64,000 nt of DNA from the NCBI RefSeq assembly GCF_009377235.1, contig NZ_VMNX01000003.1, positions 62,001 through 126,000 on the forward strand. Reading direction: 5' to 3'. Below, one piece after another: positions 24,479-32,770 of the stretch (position 1 is the stretch's first letter; every line of letters begins with the position of its first letter). The stretch is from Streptomyces acidicola. Lineage in GTDB: Bacteria; Actinomycetota; Actinomycetes; Streptomycetales; Streptomycetaceae. The position numbers and the translations under genes were made by a program. A model generated the notes under the pieces. That model saw only the letters and a list, made by a program, of their open reading frames with translations, was not told where the DNA came from and made no database searches.

Positions 24479-25768
24479 ATGCCACGTTTCCGCATGTATC
24501 CGACGCCGCAGCAGGAGCAGCAGATGTTCCTGCACTGCGCGCACGCTCGGTACATGTGGAACCTGGCCGTTGAGCAGCACTCGCACTGGGAGCCCGGCCG
24601 CAAGTCGGCCCCGGGTTTCGCGGAGCAGTGTCGGCAGCTTACTGAGGCCCGGCGTGAGAACGCATGGCTTGCTGCTGGTAACGCGGACGTGCAGCAGCAA
24701 GCACTCAAGGACTTCGCAAAGGCCAAGAGCGCTCGCTTCACCTCCGGGTTCGGTGAGCCGACCTGGCGGAAGAAGTACCAGCACGAAGGCTTCCGCGTCA
24801 TCGGAACCGACCGCCTGCCCGAGTACGAGTTGGACGGTACGCCGAAGCTGAAGTCCAGGACCGGCAAACAGGTCATGGGCCGCTTGGTGGTAGTGCAGAA
24901 GCTCAATCGCCGGTGGGCGCAGGTCAAGGTGCCCGGCTGCGGCTGGGTGCGCTTCCGCCTCAGCCGGGCCTGCCTGCCCAGCGCGAAGACGTACCGCATC
25001 ACCTTTCGCAACGGCCAGTGGCACATCGCGTTCGCCGTGATCCCCGAGCCGATCGCCGCACCCGGCACGAGCGAGGTCATCGGCATCGACCGCGGCGTGA
25101 CCATCACGGCGGCCCTGTCGGACGGGCGGAAACTGAACTGCCCGCAGTTGACCGTCAAGGAACACGCACAGATCCGCAAGCACCAGCGGCGGGCAGCGCG
25201 CGCGAAGAGAGGCAGCCCGGAGAAGACCGCCGAGCAGGCGAAAGTCTCCCGGCTCAAGGCGCGGGAGGCGAACCGGCGCAAGGACTGGTGCGAGAAGACC
25301 AGCACGATGCTCGCCCGCAGTTACGACCTGATCCGGTTCGAGAAGCTGGACATCAAGAGCATGACCCGCTCGGCGAAGGGAACAGCCGAGCAGCCAGGCA
25401 AGAACGTGCGGCAGAAGGCCGGGCCGAACCGGGGCATCCTCGCCCAGGGCTGGGGCCTGCTCCACCGACGCACCGAACACAAGGCTCCCGGGCGGGTCGA
25501 AGACGTACCCGCTCCGTACACCTCCCTGCGATGCAGCGCCTGCGGATGGATCGAGAAGAAGTCGCGCAAGAGCCAAGCCGACTTCGCGTGCGTATCCTGC
25601 GGCTTCACCTGCAATGCGGACGAGAACGCAGCAACCAACGTCGCGGCAGGACAGGGCGGGATTCCCCGCCCCAGGCGTCAAGCCTGTGCCGGAGGAGTGA
25701 CAACGGCCACCGGCCGTTCGAGCGCTCGTGAACCTCAACCCACCTGGGTTGGAATCCCCCTCTCTTGA
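24479..25768 (+). CDS. tnpB: TnpB RNA-guided nuclease-type transposon protein
   Basis: This 429-residue TnpB/OrfB has all three RuvC carboxylates: D204 in VIGIDRG, E288 in LIRFEKLDIKSM and D381 in CNADENAATN. An intact zinc ribbon is formed by CSAC and CVSC. The N-terminus RMYPTPQQEQQMFLHCAHARYMWNLAVEQH is typical. From established work, TnpB uses an RNA made from the right end of the element to cut DNA; no assay is implied here. I prefer ATG 24479 over the upstream ATG 24434, since MPRFRMYPTP is the usual beginning. The protein looks complete, so the element may still be functional. Confidence 0.93.
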   Translation: MPRFRMYPTPQQEQQMFLHCAHARYMWNLAVEQHSHWEPGRKSAPGFAEQCRQLTEARRENAWLAAGNADVQQQALKDFAKAKSARFTSGFGEPTWRKKYQHEGFRVIGTDRLPEYELDGTPKLKSRTGKQVMGRLVVVQKLNRRWAQVKVPGCGWVRFRLSRACLPSAKTYRITFRNGQWHIAFAVIPEPIAAPGTSEVIGIDRGVTITAALSDGRKLNCPQLTVKEHAQIRKHQRRAARAKRGSPEKTAEQAKVSRLKAREANRRKDWCEKTSTMLARSYDLIRFEKLDIKSMTRSAKGTAEQPGKNVRQKAGPNRGILAQGWGLLHRRTEHKAPGRVEDVPAPYTSLRCSACGWIEKKSRKSQADFACVSCGFTCNADENAATNVAAGQGGIPRPRRQACAGGVTTATGRSSAREPQPTWVGIPLS

Positions 25769-25772
25769 GAGG
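25737..25772 (+). ncRNA. Candidate right-end structured region (possible omega-RNA 3' part)
   Basis: Two perfect hairpins lie at the end of tnpB: AACCCACCTGGGTT (25737-25750) and CCTCTCTTGAGAGG (25759-25772). In IS605-type elements the guide RNA is encoded across the tnpB 3' end and the right end, so these stems may belong to it. The guide would begin after the right-end boundary. This is a positional inference. Confidence 0.4.
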
Positions 25773-25876
25773 AGGAGGATGTCAATGGCTCCCTTTCCGC
25801 GCCGCCGATCCGTGCGGGCCCAGCGTATTGCCCGATGGCACCGTGTCCCACCCGTCACCGGGCGGTCGCGCGGGGC

Positions 25877-27103
25877 TCAGCCCACCACCGCTTCGTGCAC
25901 CAGCCGCCGCAGCTCGGGGAAGACCGTGTTGGAGGAGGTCGGCCGCACCTGGGTCATGAACTGGACCGTCAGGTCCCTCGTCGGGTCGACCCAGAACGTC
26001 GTGGTGGCCACACCGCTCCAGCCGAACGTGCCCCGGGAGGAAGGGGTTTCGGTGGCCTCGGGGTCGATGACGACCGACACGCCAAGGCCGAAACCGACGC
26101 CCGCGTTACTGGGCAGCCGGTGGGGTGCGCTGCCGAAGGACCGCAGGTCGGCGTTGTCCGGGAGGTGGTTGGCGGTCATCGTGCCGATGGATTCCGGGGA
26201 GAGCAGGCGGGTGCCGTCGAGTTCGCCGCGGCGGCGCAGGAACTCCATGAAGCGGTGGTGGTCGTGGGCCGTGGCGGCCATGCCCCCGCTGCCGGACAGG
26301 AAGCGCGGGCGGCCGTGCAGCGGGAGGCCGGGTATCGGGGTGATGCCGCCGTCGTCGGTCTCGCCGTACAACTCCGCCAGCCGCGGCGCCTGTTCGGGTG
26401 TGACGCAGAAACCCGCGTCCGTCATGCCCAGGGGGCCGAAGAGCCGCTCGGCGAAGAACTCGTCGAGGGGCAGACCCGAGACCACCTCGATGACGCGGCC
26501 GAGGACGTTCGAGGCGACCGAGTAGTTCCACTGCGTGCCCGGCTCGAACTGCAGCGGCAGGCTCGCGTACACGTCGCACGTACGGGCCAGGTCGGCGCCC
26601 GAGGGGACGGAGTTCTCCAGCCCCGCGTCCCGGTAGAGCGCGTCGACGGGGTGGGAGTGGTAGAAGCCGAACGTCAGGCCCGAGGTGTGGGTCATGAGAT
26701 GGCGGACCAGGACCGGCTGCTCCGCCGGGCGGGTCACGGTCTCGCTGCCGGAGCCCGACTCGTACACCCGGGGCTCGGCGAAGGCCGGTATGTACCGGGA
26801 CACCGGGTCGTCGAGGGCGAGGCGGCCCTCCTCCACGAGTATCAGCGCGGCCACCGACGTGACCGGCTTGGTCATCGAGTAGATGCGCCAGATGGTGTCG
26901 GTCTCGACGGGGAGCCCGGCCGCGCGGTCCCGATGGCCGTACGTCGTGAGGTGGGCGACGCGGCCGTGCCGGGCGACGGAGACCAGATAGCCGGGCAGTC
27001 GGCCGTCGTCCACCAGGTGGGCGAAGTGCTCGTCCAGCCGGGCCAGGGACTTCGGGTCGAGGCCGACCGAGCCCGGCTCCACCTCTTGTCGCAGTCGTCC
27101 CAT
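25877..27103 (-). CDS. Beta-lactamase-fold serine hydrolase (class C / esterase VIII-like)
   Basis: This 408-residue protein has the class C beta-lactamase/EstB fold. The nucleophile motif S-x-x-K is SMTK (in IYSMTKPVTSVAALILVEEG), and the tyrosine motif is WNYSVASNVLGRVIEVVSGLPL. A C-terminal GWSGVATTTFWVDPTRDL stands in for the usual KTG region. No signal peptide is visible, so it is probably a cytoplasmic esterase or peptidase rather than a resistance enzyme. The substrate is unknown. It lies next to the insertion sequence and downstream of the MFS gene on the same strand. Confidence 0.87.
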   Translation of the reverse strand: MGRLRQEVEPGSVGLDPKSLARLDEHFAHLVDDGRLPGYLVSVARHGRVAHLTTYGHRDRAAGLPVETDTIWRIYSMTKPVTSVAALILVEEGRLALDDPVSRYIPAFAEPRVYESGSGSETVTRPAEQPVLVRHLMTHTSGLTFGFYHSHPVDALYRDAGLENSVPSGADLARTCDVYASLPLQFEPGTQWNYSVASNVLGRVIEVVSGLPLDEFFAERLFGPLGMTDAGFCVTPEQAPRLAELYGETDDGGITPIPGLPLHGRPRFLSGSGGMAATAHDHHRFMEFLRRRGELDGTRLLSPESIGTMTANHLPDNADLRSFGSAPHRLPSNAGVGFGLGVSVVIDPEATETPSSRGTFGWSGVATTTFWVDPTRDLTVQFMTQVRPTSSNTVFPELRRLVHEAVVG

Positions 27104-27188
27104 GATTCACCTCCGGTGCGGCCCGGGCACTCACGCGACCCGGGCCACGCTCTCCGCTCCGGCTCGACGGTCCGCTCCGGGCCATGGC

Positions 27189-28628
27189 TCACGAACGTCC
27201 TTCCTTCTCATGCTCCCTTACGGACGGTGAGTCAACCGTGTTCGGGGTTCCCGGTCCGGGCAGCCTGAAGCAGAGCACGCCGCCGAGCGCCGCTCCGCAC
27301 GCCAGCGCCGTGAGTGCGGGGCCGGGCGCCACCCCGCCTGACACACCGATCACCGCCGTGGCCACCGCGACCCCGAGCGTCGGGCCGATGTTCAGCGCGG
27401 TCTGCTGGAGCCCGCCCGCCACCCCGACCGACTCCACCGGGACGTCCCGTACGACGACCGCGGTCGCCGTCACCATCACCGCCCCGAAACCGGCCCCCAC
27501 CAGCAGGAAGCCGCCTCCGATGCCCACCGTCGACGTGCCCTCGTCGATCCGGGACAGAGCCACCACACCGAGGGTGAGGAGCCCCATGCCCCCGAGGGCC
27601 GTCGGGCGGGCACCCCACCGGCGCAGCAGCACGGCCGAGAGCGGTGCGGCCGGCACCATTGCGACCGCTCCCGGCAGCGCGGTCAGGCTCGTCCGCAGGG
27701 GGTCCATGCCGAGGACGTCCTGGAGGGCGTAGCTGCTGACGAACATCGTTCCGAGCATCGCCGCCGACGCGGCCACGAGGACACCGAGCGCCGCTCCGAC
27801 GGCCGCCGAGCCCAGCACGCCGGGCGGCAGCAGTGGATCGGCGGTGCGCCGCTCCCGGCGTACGAAGGCGACGGCCGCGCCCGCCGCGGCGAGCAGCCCG
27901 AGCACGGTCCCCGTTGTGGAGTCCCCGTCCGGTGCGCCGACCAGCGTGTGCACCAGCCAGCCGAGGGCCACCGCGAGCAGACAGGCACCGGGCAGATCGA
28001 GGCCAACTGCACCGGTCCGCCGCCGCGCCGGGGCTCGCACGGTCAGCGCCAGGAGACCCAGCACGAGCGCCGGCAGGACGTTGAGGAAGAACACCGAGCG
28101 CCAGCCCAGATGGGTGACCAGCACCCCGCCGACCAGAGGACCGGCCGCGGCCGCCACCCCTATGGCACTGGTGCGCAGCGCGAGCGGCATGCCCAGCCGG
28201 TCGGGCGGGTACGCGGCGCGCAGCATGCCGAGAGTGGCGGGTTGCAACAGTGCCCCGAAGACGCCCTGGGCCACCCGCAGAGCGATCACCCAGCCCACAC
28301 CGGACGCCCACCCGATGCCCGCCGACGCCGCCCCGAAGCCCAGCATCCCGACGGCGAACATCCGGTGGTGGCCGTACCGGTCCCCGAGGCGCCCCGCGAA
28401 GACCAGCAGGCTCGCCACCGCGATGAGGTAGCCGGTGCTCGTCCACTGCACCTGGGCAAAGGAGGCGTGCAGTTCACGCTGGAGGGTGGGCTGCGCGATG
28501 GTGAGCACCGTTCCGTCGAGCGCGACGATCACCGCACCGAGGACGCTGCTCGCGAGGGTGAGACGGCGGGGCGGTGCCACGGCCTCCACCGTCGCCGTCG
28601 TCAGGCCCGTTGCTCTCGGTGCCCTCAT
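27189..28628 (-). CDS. MFS drug transporter, DHA2 (14-TM) family
   Basis: This 479-residue multidrug efflux-type protein has about 14 membrane segments and DHA2 motifs: VIVALDGTVLTIAQPTLQRELHAS in TM1, WTSTGYLIAVASLLVFAGRLGDRYG (motif A) and LRVAQGVFGALLQPATLGMLRAAYPPDRL. It would use proton motive force to export a drug or metabolite. I start at ATG 28628, which overlaps the TetR stop by 4 bp; the frame is open further upstream, but that part lies within the regulator gene. The pair is translationally coupled and probably self-regulated by the TetR protein. Confidence 0.9.
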   Translation of the reverse strand: MRAPRATGLTTATVEAVAPPRRLTLASSVLGAVIVALDGTVLTIAQPTLQRELHASFAQVQWTSTGYLIAVASLLVFAGRLGDRYGHHRMFAVGMLGFGAASAGIGWASGVGWVIALRVAQGVFGALLQPATLGMLRAAYPPDRLGMPLALRTSAIGVAAAAGPLVGGVLVTHLGWRSVFFLNVLPALVLGLLALTVRAPARRRTGAVGLDLPGACLLAVALGWLVHTLVGAPDGDSTTGTVLGLLAAAGAAVAFVRRERRTADPLLPPGVLGSAAVGAALGVLVAASAAMLGTMFVSSYALQDVLGMDPLRTSLTALPGAVAMVPAAPLSAVLLRRWGARPTALGGMGLLTLGVVALSRIDEGTSTVGIGGGFLLVGAGFGAVMVTATAVVVRDVPVESVGVAGGLQQTALNIGPTLGVAVATAVIGVSGGVAPGPALTALACGAALGGVLCFRLPGPGTPNTVDSPSVREHEKEGRS

Positions 28629-29206
28629 TCCTCCGGCCCCAGGTGTGCGTCCAGGGCGGTGCGCAGGAGGGGTGCGAAGTCGTCGGTGCCCGTGGTGAGC
28701 TGGAGGCTGCCCCAGATCCACAGCTGGGCGATGCCGTACAGGTTCGCGAGGAGCGAGCCCGCGAGGAGGCGGGCGTCGGCGTCGGGGCGGGCGCGGCCGA
28801 CCAGGTCCGTCAGCAGCGCGAAGAGCGGCAGACTCGTCTCCCTGAGGCCCAGCGCGTTGCTCTCCAGCAGGTCGTGACGGAACATCAGCTCGTGCATGCC
28901 CCGGCGGGTGAGCGCGAACTCCAGGTACACGCGCCCCAGCGCGGCGAGCTGCTCACGGGGGCTCGCCGTGCCGTCGCCGATCGCTGCCACGCCCCTCGCG
29001 GCCAGCTCCTCGAAACCGCGGCGCGCGATGGCGGAGAGCAGCTCCAGGTGGGTGGGGAAGTAGCGGCGGGGCGCCCCGTGCGAGACGCCCGCACGACGGG
29101 CGATCTCCCTGAGGGACAGCGCCTGCACGCCCTCCGTGGTCACCAGGTCGACGCCGACGTCGATCAGACGGGTTCGCAGCCCGCCGTCCTGTTCGGTCAT
29201 AGACAC
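28625..29206 (-). CDS. TetR-family repressor of the adjacent efflux gene
   Basis: This 193-residue regulator has an N-terminal helix-turn-helix (LSLREIARRAGVSHGAPRRYFPTHLELLSAIARRG) and an all-helical ligand domain of the TetR_C type. The start is GTG 29206 or ATG 29200. Both lie inside a palindromic site and neither has a ribosome binding site, so the message may be leaderless. The two palindromes just upstream are the likely operators for its own operon and for the divergent PPOX gene. The ligand is unknown, probably the efflux substrate. Confidence 0.9.
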   Translation of the reverse strand: MSMTEQDGGLRTRLIDVGVDLVTTEGVQALSLREIARRAGVSHGAPRRYFPTHLELLSAIARRGFEELAARGVAAIGDGTASPREQLAALGRVYLEFALTRRGMHELMFRHDLLESNALGLRETSLPLFALLTDLVGRARPDADARLLAGSLLANLYGIAQLWIWGSLQLTTGTDDFAPLLRTALDAHLGPEE

Positions 29207-29212
29207 TGTCTA
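29200..29212. promoter_or_regulatory. TetR operator copy 1
   Basis: The palindrome TAGACACTGTCTA has 6-bp arms around a central C. It overlaps the start codon of the TetR gene, so binding would block its transcription or translation start. Its sequence matches copy 2 exactly over 13 bp. Confidence 0.75.
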
Positions 29213-29222
29213 CCAGGAGGAA

Positions 29223-29237
29223 GTAGACACTGTCTAC
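29223..29237. promoter_or_regulatory. TetR operator copy 2
   Basis: GTAGACACTGTCTAC is a perfect 15-bp palindrome (7-bp arms, central C), 24 bp from copy 1, or just over two helical turns. It sits 38 bp before the PPOX gene, so one regulator could control both directions. Confidence 0.78.
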
Positions 29238-29274
29238 GTGGAATCCTCGTCGGCCACCGACCGTTGATCAGGAC

Positions 29275-29748
29275 ATGAACCAGGACGCGAAGGAAGCCGA
29301 CGGCGTGCCCGACGCCGCGCGGGACGCGCAGAACGCACTGCTCGGGCTGCTCTCCGAGTGCGACGGCGGAGTGCTGGTGACCCTCAAGGCCGACGGCCGC
29401 CCCCAGCTCTCGAATGTCAACCACGCGTACTACCCCGACGAGCGGACGGTGCGCGTCTCGATCACGGACTCCCGCGCCAAGACCCGCAACATGCGCCGGG
29501 ACCCACGGGTGTCGTACCACGTGACCAGCGACGACAGATGGGCGTACACGGTCGTCGAAGGCGCGGCCGACCTGACCCCGGTCGCCGAGGACCCGTACGA
29601 CGAAACGGTCGAGGAGCTGATCCGGCTCTACCGCGACGTCCGCGGTGAGCACCCCGACTGGGACGACTACCGAGCGGCCATGGTCCGGGACCGTCGGCTC
29701 GTCCTGCGGCTGCGGGTGGAGCGGGCGTACGGGGTGCCCAGGCGTTAG
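29275..29748 (+). CDS. PPOX-class F420-dependent oxidoreductase
   Basis: This 157-residue flavin/F420 split-barrel protein has GGVLVTLKADGRPQLSNVNHAYYPDERTVRVSITDSRAKTRNMRRDPRVSYHV, a pattern typical of the pyridoxine-5'-phosphate-oxidase-like F420-binding family, and ends with DRRLVLRLRVERAYG. It likely reduces an unsaturated substrate with F420H2. It is transcribed divergently from the tetR-MFS pair across two operators, suggesting joint induction by a toxic compound that is exported and reduced. ATG 29275 follows AGGA. Confidence 0.88.
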   Translation: MNQDAKEADGVPDAARDAQNALLGLLSECDGGVLVTLKADGRPQLSNVNHAYYPDERTVRVSITDSRAKTRNMRRDPRVSYHVTSDDRWAYTVVEGAADLTPVAEDPYDETVEELIRLYRDVRGEHPDWDDYRAAMVRDRRLVLRLRVERAYGVPRR

Positions 29749-29856
29749 GCGGCCGGACGGGCGGGTGTCCGGACGGCGTCGGAGCAGGAGCTGCCGTCCG
29801 CCCGTGTCCCGGGCGGCCGTCGGACCGGCCACCCGGGACGGGCGTTCTCCGAACTC

Positions 29857-30810
29857 TCAGGCGCGGTAAGGGTTGCGCAGATAGGTCAGGCTCAGATCGC
29901 CCGTGTTGCCGAAGTACCGGGAGACCAGGTACGCGGGATCGGTCGCTATCGCGCCCGCCTGGAGGTCGCTGCCGTCGTTCGTGTCGTCCCAGGCCCAGGG
30001 AGCGTGCGCCGCGTTGTCCTTGCCGTTGTCGCCGCGGAACGCGCCCCACTTGGCGTACGTCTCCGTGTTGTTGCGGCGGCCCCACAGGCTGTCGGCGGCG
30101 GTGAGGTCGGTGAGTCCGTATCGCGCGTCGCGGTCGTTGCCACCGGTCGGGACGGAGCCCGCACCGCGGCTCGGCTTGTAGACGATGCCGTCGCCGCCGG
30201 GGAACTCGGCACCGTTCCAGGCGTAGGCACCGTGACCGCGCGCTTCCTGGAAGCTCGTCGGGTGCGCCGCACCGTCGTAGTTCTGCATGACCAGGGTGCC
30301 GTCGATGTTCTCGCGGCCGTCGGTGAAGGGGCTGCCGGGCGGGGTGTACGAGTAGAAGTTGTCGTGCGCGAGCGTCACCACGGCCTGGAGGGTGCCGTAC
30401 TGACTGCCGTCCTTGCGGATGACTTCCAGCTGGCCCTCCATGTCGTTCTCGTGCGAGAAGAGGTTCAGCGGGTAGTCCTTCCAGTCCCGGGGGTGGAAGA
30501 AGCCGTAGGTGATGTACCAGTGCGTCTGGGTCTCGGCCACCGAGTAGTACGCGGTGCCGGTCAGCCGTGCGGCGTTGGCGTCGAGGTTCTCCCAGTTGTT
30601 GAGGGTGTTCCAGTCGCCGTCGTAGTTCACCGACGTCAGGTAGTCGGCGGTGTAGTACGCCGACGAGGTGTCCTGGTAGTGCAGGGGCGCCCAGCGGTAG
30701 GCGAGGTCGGTGTCACTGGGGGCGGCGTGGGCGGGCGGGGCGAGGAGCAGTGTGGCGGCGCCCACGAACGCGGCCGACAGCGTTGCCAGGGCGGATCTCC
30801 AACGGGGCAC
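29857..30810 (-). CDS. Secreted protein with Sec signal peptide, Vps62-like
   Basis: This 317-residue protein begins with a classical signal peptide (MPRWRSALATLSAAFVGAATL... cleaved after AHA-A near residue 30). The mature part has LAYRWAPLHYQDTSSAYYTADYLTSVNYDGDW, a YYSVAETQTHWYITYGFFHPRDW segment, SHENDMEGQLEVI and DGIVYKP. This resembles the Vps62/DUF946-type extracellular family, but I am not certain. It has no cysteines that I see. It is a monocistronic minus-strand gene with a possible promoter in the 274 bp upstream. The function is unknown. Confidence 0.72.
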   Translation of the reverse strand: MPRWRSALATLSAAFVGAATLLLAPPAHAAPSDTDLAYRWAPLHYQDTSSAYYTADYLTSVNYDGDWNTLNNWENLDANAARLTGTAYYSVAETQTHWYITYGFFHPRDWKDYPLNLFSHENDMEGQLEVIRKDGSQYGTLQAVVTLAHDNFYSYTPPGSPFTDGRENIDGTLVMQNYDGAAHPTSFQEARGHGAYAWNGAEFPGGDGIVYKPSRGAGSVPTGGNDRDARYGLTDLTAADSLWGRRNNTETYAKWGAFRGDNGKDNAAHAPWAWDDTNDGSDLQAGAIATDPAYLVSRYFGNTGDLSLTYLRNPYRA

Positions 30811-31001
30811 GATGGTCCTCCGGTAGGGGGACGGGGGTGGCGACTCCCCATGGTCGGGACCGGCGTGCCCTGTGCAAAGCCCTGGTCAATGAATGTTCAA
30901 CCCAGGGGTGCGATTGTTCACCTGGGCGCATTGGACCGTACCCAAGTCCTCCTCAGCCCCTGGCGGTTGCGTCCCGAACAGCCGCCTCGGGGCAGGGGCG
31001 C

Positions 31002-31049
31002 GGAAGTCCTCGGACACTCTTCGGTGTCCGAGGGTGTCCGAGGACTTCC
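31002..31049 (-). terminator. Large hairpin after the MHS transporter gene
   Basis: A perfect 16-bp inverted repeat (GGAAGTCCTCGGACAC / GTGTCCGAGGACTTCC) surrounds a 16-base loop that itself repeats TGTCCGAGG. Another copy of CCGAGGACTTCCAC follows at about 31058-31071. It begins 36 bp past the transporter stop and probably terminates that transcript. Confidence 0.65.
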
Positions 31050-31084
31050 ACTCGTTTCCGAGGACTTCCACGCGTGACGGGCCC

Positions 31085-32440
31085 TCAGGCCGCGACCTTC
31101 TCCCGGCCCGCGTTCTCGCGCGGCGTGCGCTCGCCGAGGAGTTCCGTCGGGACCTTGTGGGTCTCGCGGGCGGTGACGGCGGCGAGGACCGGTGGGACGC
31201 ACAGGGCGGCGGTGAAGAGGGCCACGGCGAACCAGTCGTCACCGTTCGGGCCGGCGATCTGCGCGGCGAACGTCACGGCGAACCCGGCGACCGCGAAACC
31301 GATCTGCGTGCCGATGGCCATGCCGGAGAGGCGGACGCGGGTGGAGAACATCTCACCGTAGAAGGAGGGCCAGATGCCGTTCGCGGCCGAGTACACCACG
31401 CCGAAGGTGAGGATGCCGAGCAGCAGGACCAGCGGGTACGAGCCGGTGGAGATCGCCCACAGGTAGACGAACATCAGGATCGCGCTGCCGGCCGCGCCGA
31501 CCAGGAACACCGGGCGGCGGCCGATGCGGTCCGACAGGACGGCCCACGCCGGGATCGCGCCGAGCGCGACGAGGTTGGCGAGCGCGCCCACCCACAGCAT
31601 CGACGAGCGGGACAGCCCCACCGCGTCGCTCGTGCCGTACGCCAGCGCCCACACCGTGAAGATCGTGGAGACCGAGGCGACCAGCGCGCCCGCGATGACC
31701 CGCAGCACGTCCGCCCAGTGCGAGCGCAGCAGCTCGGCGAGCGGCAGCTTGGCGATGCCCTCCGACTCGACCTGCTGGGTGAAGGCCGGGGTCTCCTCCA
31801 GGGTGCGCCGGATGACGTAGCCGACGACGGCGACCGCGATGCTCAGCCAGAACGGGATCCGCCAGCCCCAGGACAGCAGCTGGTCCTCGGGGAGCGCGGC
31901 GACCGGGATGAAGATAAGGGTGGCGAGCAGCTGCCCGCCCTGTGTGCCGCTGAGGGTGAAGCTGGTGAAGAAGCCCCGGCGGTTCGGCGGTGCGTGTTCC
32001 AGGGTCATCGAGTTGGCGCTGGCCTGCTCACCCGCCGCCGAGATGCCCTGGAGGACACGGCAGATCACGAGGAGGACGGGCGCGAGCGTGCCGATCTGGT
32101 CCCGCGTCGGCAGACAGCCGATGAGGAACGTCGACAGCCCCATCAGGATCAGCGTGAAGACCATGATCTTCTTGCGGCCGAGCCGGTCACCGAAGTGCCC
32201 CAGGAAGAGCGCGCCGATCGGGCGTGCCGCGTACGCGACACCGAACGTGGCCAGCGACAGCAGGGTCGCCGTGGCCGGGTCGGACTCGTCGAAGAAGACC
32301 TCGGGGAAGATCAGGGCGGCGGCGCTGCCGTAGATGAAGAAGTCGTAGTACTCCAGTGCGCTGCCGATCCACGCGGCCGTAGCGGCTTTCTTGGGCTGGC
32401 CGGGCGGCGCGTCGTGGGGTGCGGCGGGGACAGACGACAC
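31085..32440 (-). CDS. MHS-family MFS transporter (shikimate/dehydroshikimate-type)
   Basis: This 451-residue 12-TM symporter of the metabolite:H+ (MHS) family, like ShiA, has AWIGSALEYYDFFIYGSAAALIFPEVFF at TM1, LGHFGDRLGRKKIMVFTLILMG (motif A), GISAAGEQASANSMTLEHAPPNRRGFFTSF and FYGEMFSTRVRLSGMAIGTQIGFA. Uptake of shikimate, quinate or dehydroshikimate is inferred from the next genes. Upstream lies an operator-like site that matches one before the dehydrogenase gene, so the TetR regulator between them probably controls both. Confidence 0.9.
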   Translation of the reverse strand: MSSVPAAPHDAPPGQPKKAATAAWIGSALEYYDFFIYGSAAALIFPEVFFDESDPATATLLSLATFGVAYAARPIGALFLGHFGDRLGRKKIMVFTLILMGLSTFLIGCLPTRDQIGTLAPVLLVICRVLQGISAAGEQASANSMTLEHAPPNRRGFFTSFTLSGTQGGQLLATLIFIPVAALPEDQLLSWGWRIPFWLSIAVAVVGYVIRRTLEETPAFTQQVESEGIAKLPLAELLRSHWADVLRVIAGALVASVSTIFTVWALAYGTSDAVGLSRSSMLWVGALANLVALGAIPAWAVLSDRIGRRPVFLVGAAGSAILMFVYLWAISTGSYPLVLLLGILTFGVVYSAANGIWPSFYGEMFSTRVRLSGMAIGTQIGFAVAGFAVTFAAQIAGPNGDDWFAVALFTAALCVPPVLAAVTARETHKVPTELLGERTPRENAGREKVAA

Positions 32441-32550
32441 GGCGTGCTCCTTCGAGGGGGCTCCACCGTAGGCGGAGCGAGCGGAGGGGAGAAGTGCCGG
32501 ATCCCTGGGGGTGAAGGGTCGGCCGCGCCGGGTGCTGCTTGCTGCCCCGG

Positions 32551-32575
32551 CTAATTAACCCACTGGATAGTTAGT
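32551..32575. promoter_or_regulatory. Operator-like site upstream of the MHS transporter
   Basis: Read on the minus strand, this 25-bp site begins ACTAAC and ends AATTAG. It agrees with the site at 33789-33813 at 20 of 25 positions. It lies 111 bp before the transporter start and is a clear AT-rich island. Confidence 0.65.
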
Positions 32576-32670
32576 AGCGGTTGGGCAGTGATGTTGCGCT
32601 CAGGTTTCCGGGGTGTCAAGAGGTCGCGCCGAAGGAACTTCGCGGGCCGGGTCGCGCAGAGGGCCCGGCC

Positions 32671-32770
32671 CGTCGTGGAGCGGCCCGGCTCGTCGTGGAG
32701 CGGCCCGGCCCGTCGTGGAGCGGCTCGGTCCGTCATGGACCGGCTCAGTCTGTCGTGGAGCGCCTCAGTC
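32671..32770 (+). repeat. Five 20-bp tandem units at the 3' end of the TetR gene
   Basis: CGTCGTGGAGCGGCCCGGCT starts at 32671 and recurs every 20 bp (32691, 32711, 32731, 32751) with increasing change. The last copy runs over the stop codon of the TetR gene at 32765. This is between the TetR and transporter genes. Confidence 0.85.

Larger units (their letters stand above)
24260..25790 (+). mobile_element. TnpB-only insertion sequence (IS605/IS607 superfamily, IS1341-like)
   Basis: The unit holds an intact tnpB, a divergent ribbon-helix-helix gene and a structured right end. The left boundary lies near GATCCACCTCTCTT (about 24269) and the right near AATCCCCCTCTCTTGAGAGG (25753-25772). These two edges resemble each other, but the exact ends cannot be set by eye. 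No tnpA recombinase gene is present, so movement would need a partner supplied elsewhere. Confidence 0.75.

Noticed and set aside
25877..27103. Antibiotic-resistance beta-lactamase
   Set aside because: There is no signal peptide and no clear KTG motif, so an esterase or peptidase of the same fold is likelier.
32671..32770. Tandem array considered as a replication iteron or CRISPR
   Set aside because: There are no spacers, no replication gene and no AT-rich unwinding region nearby.
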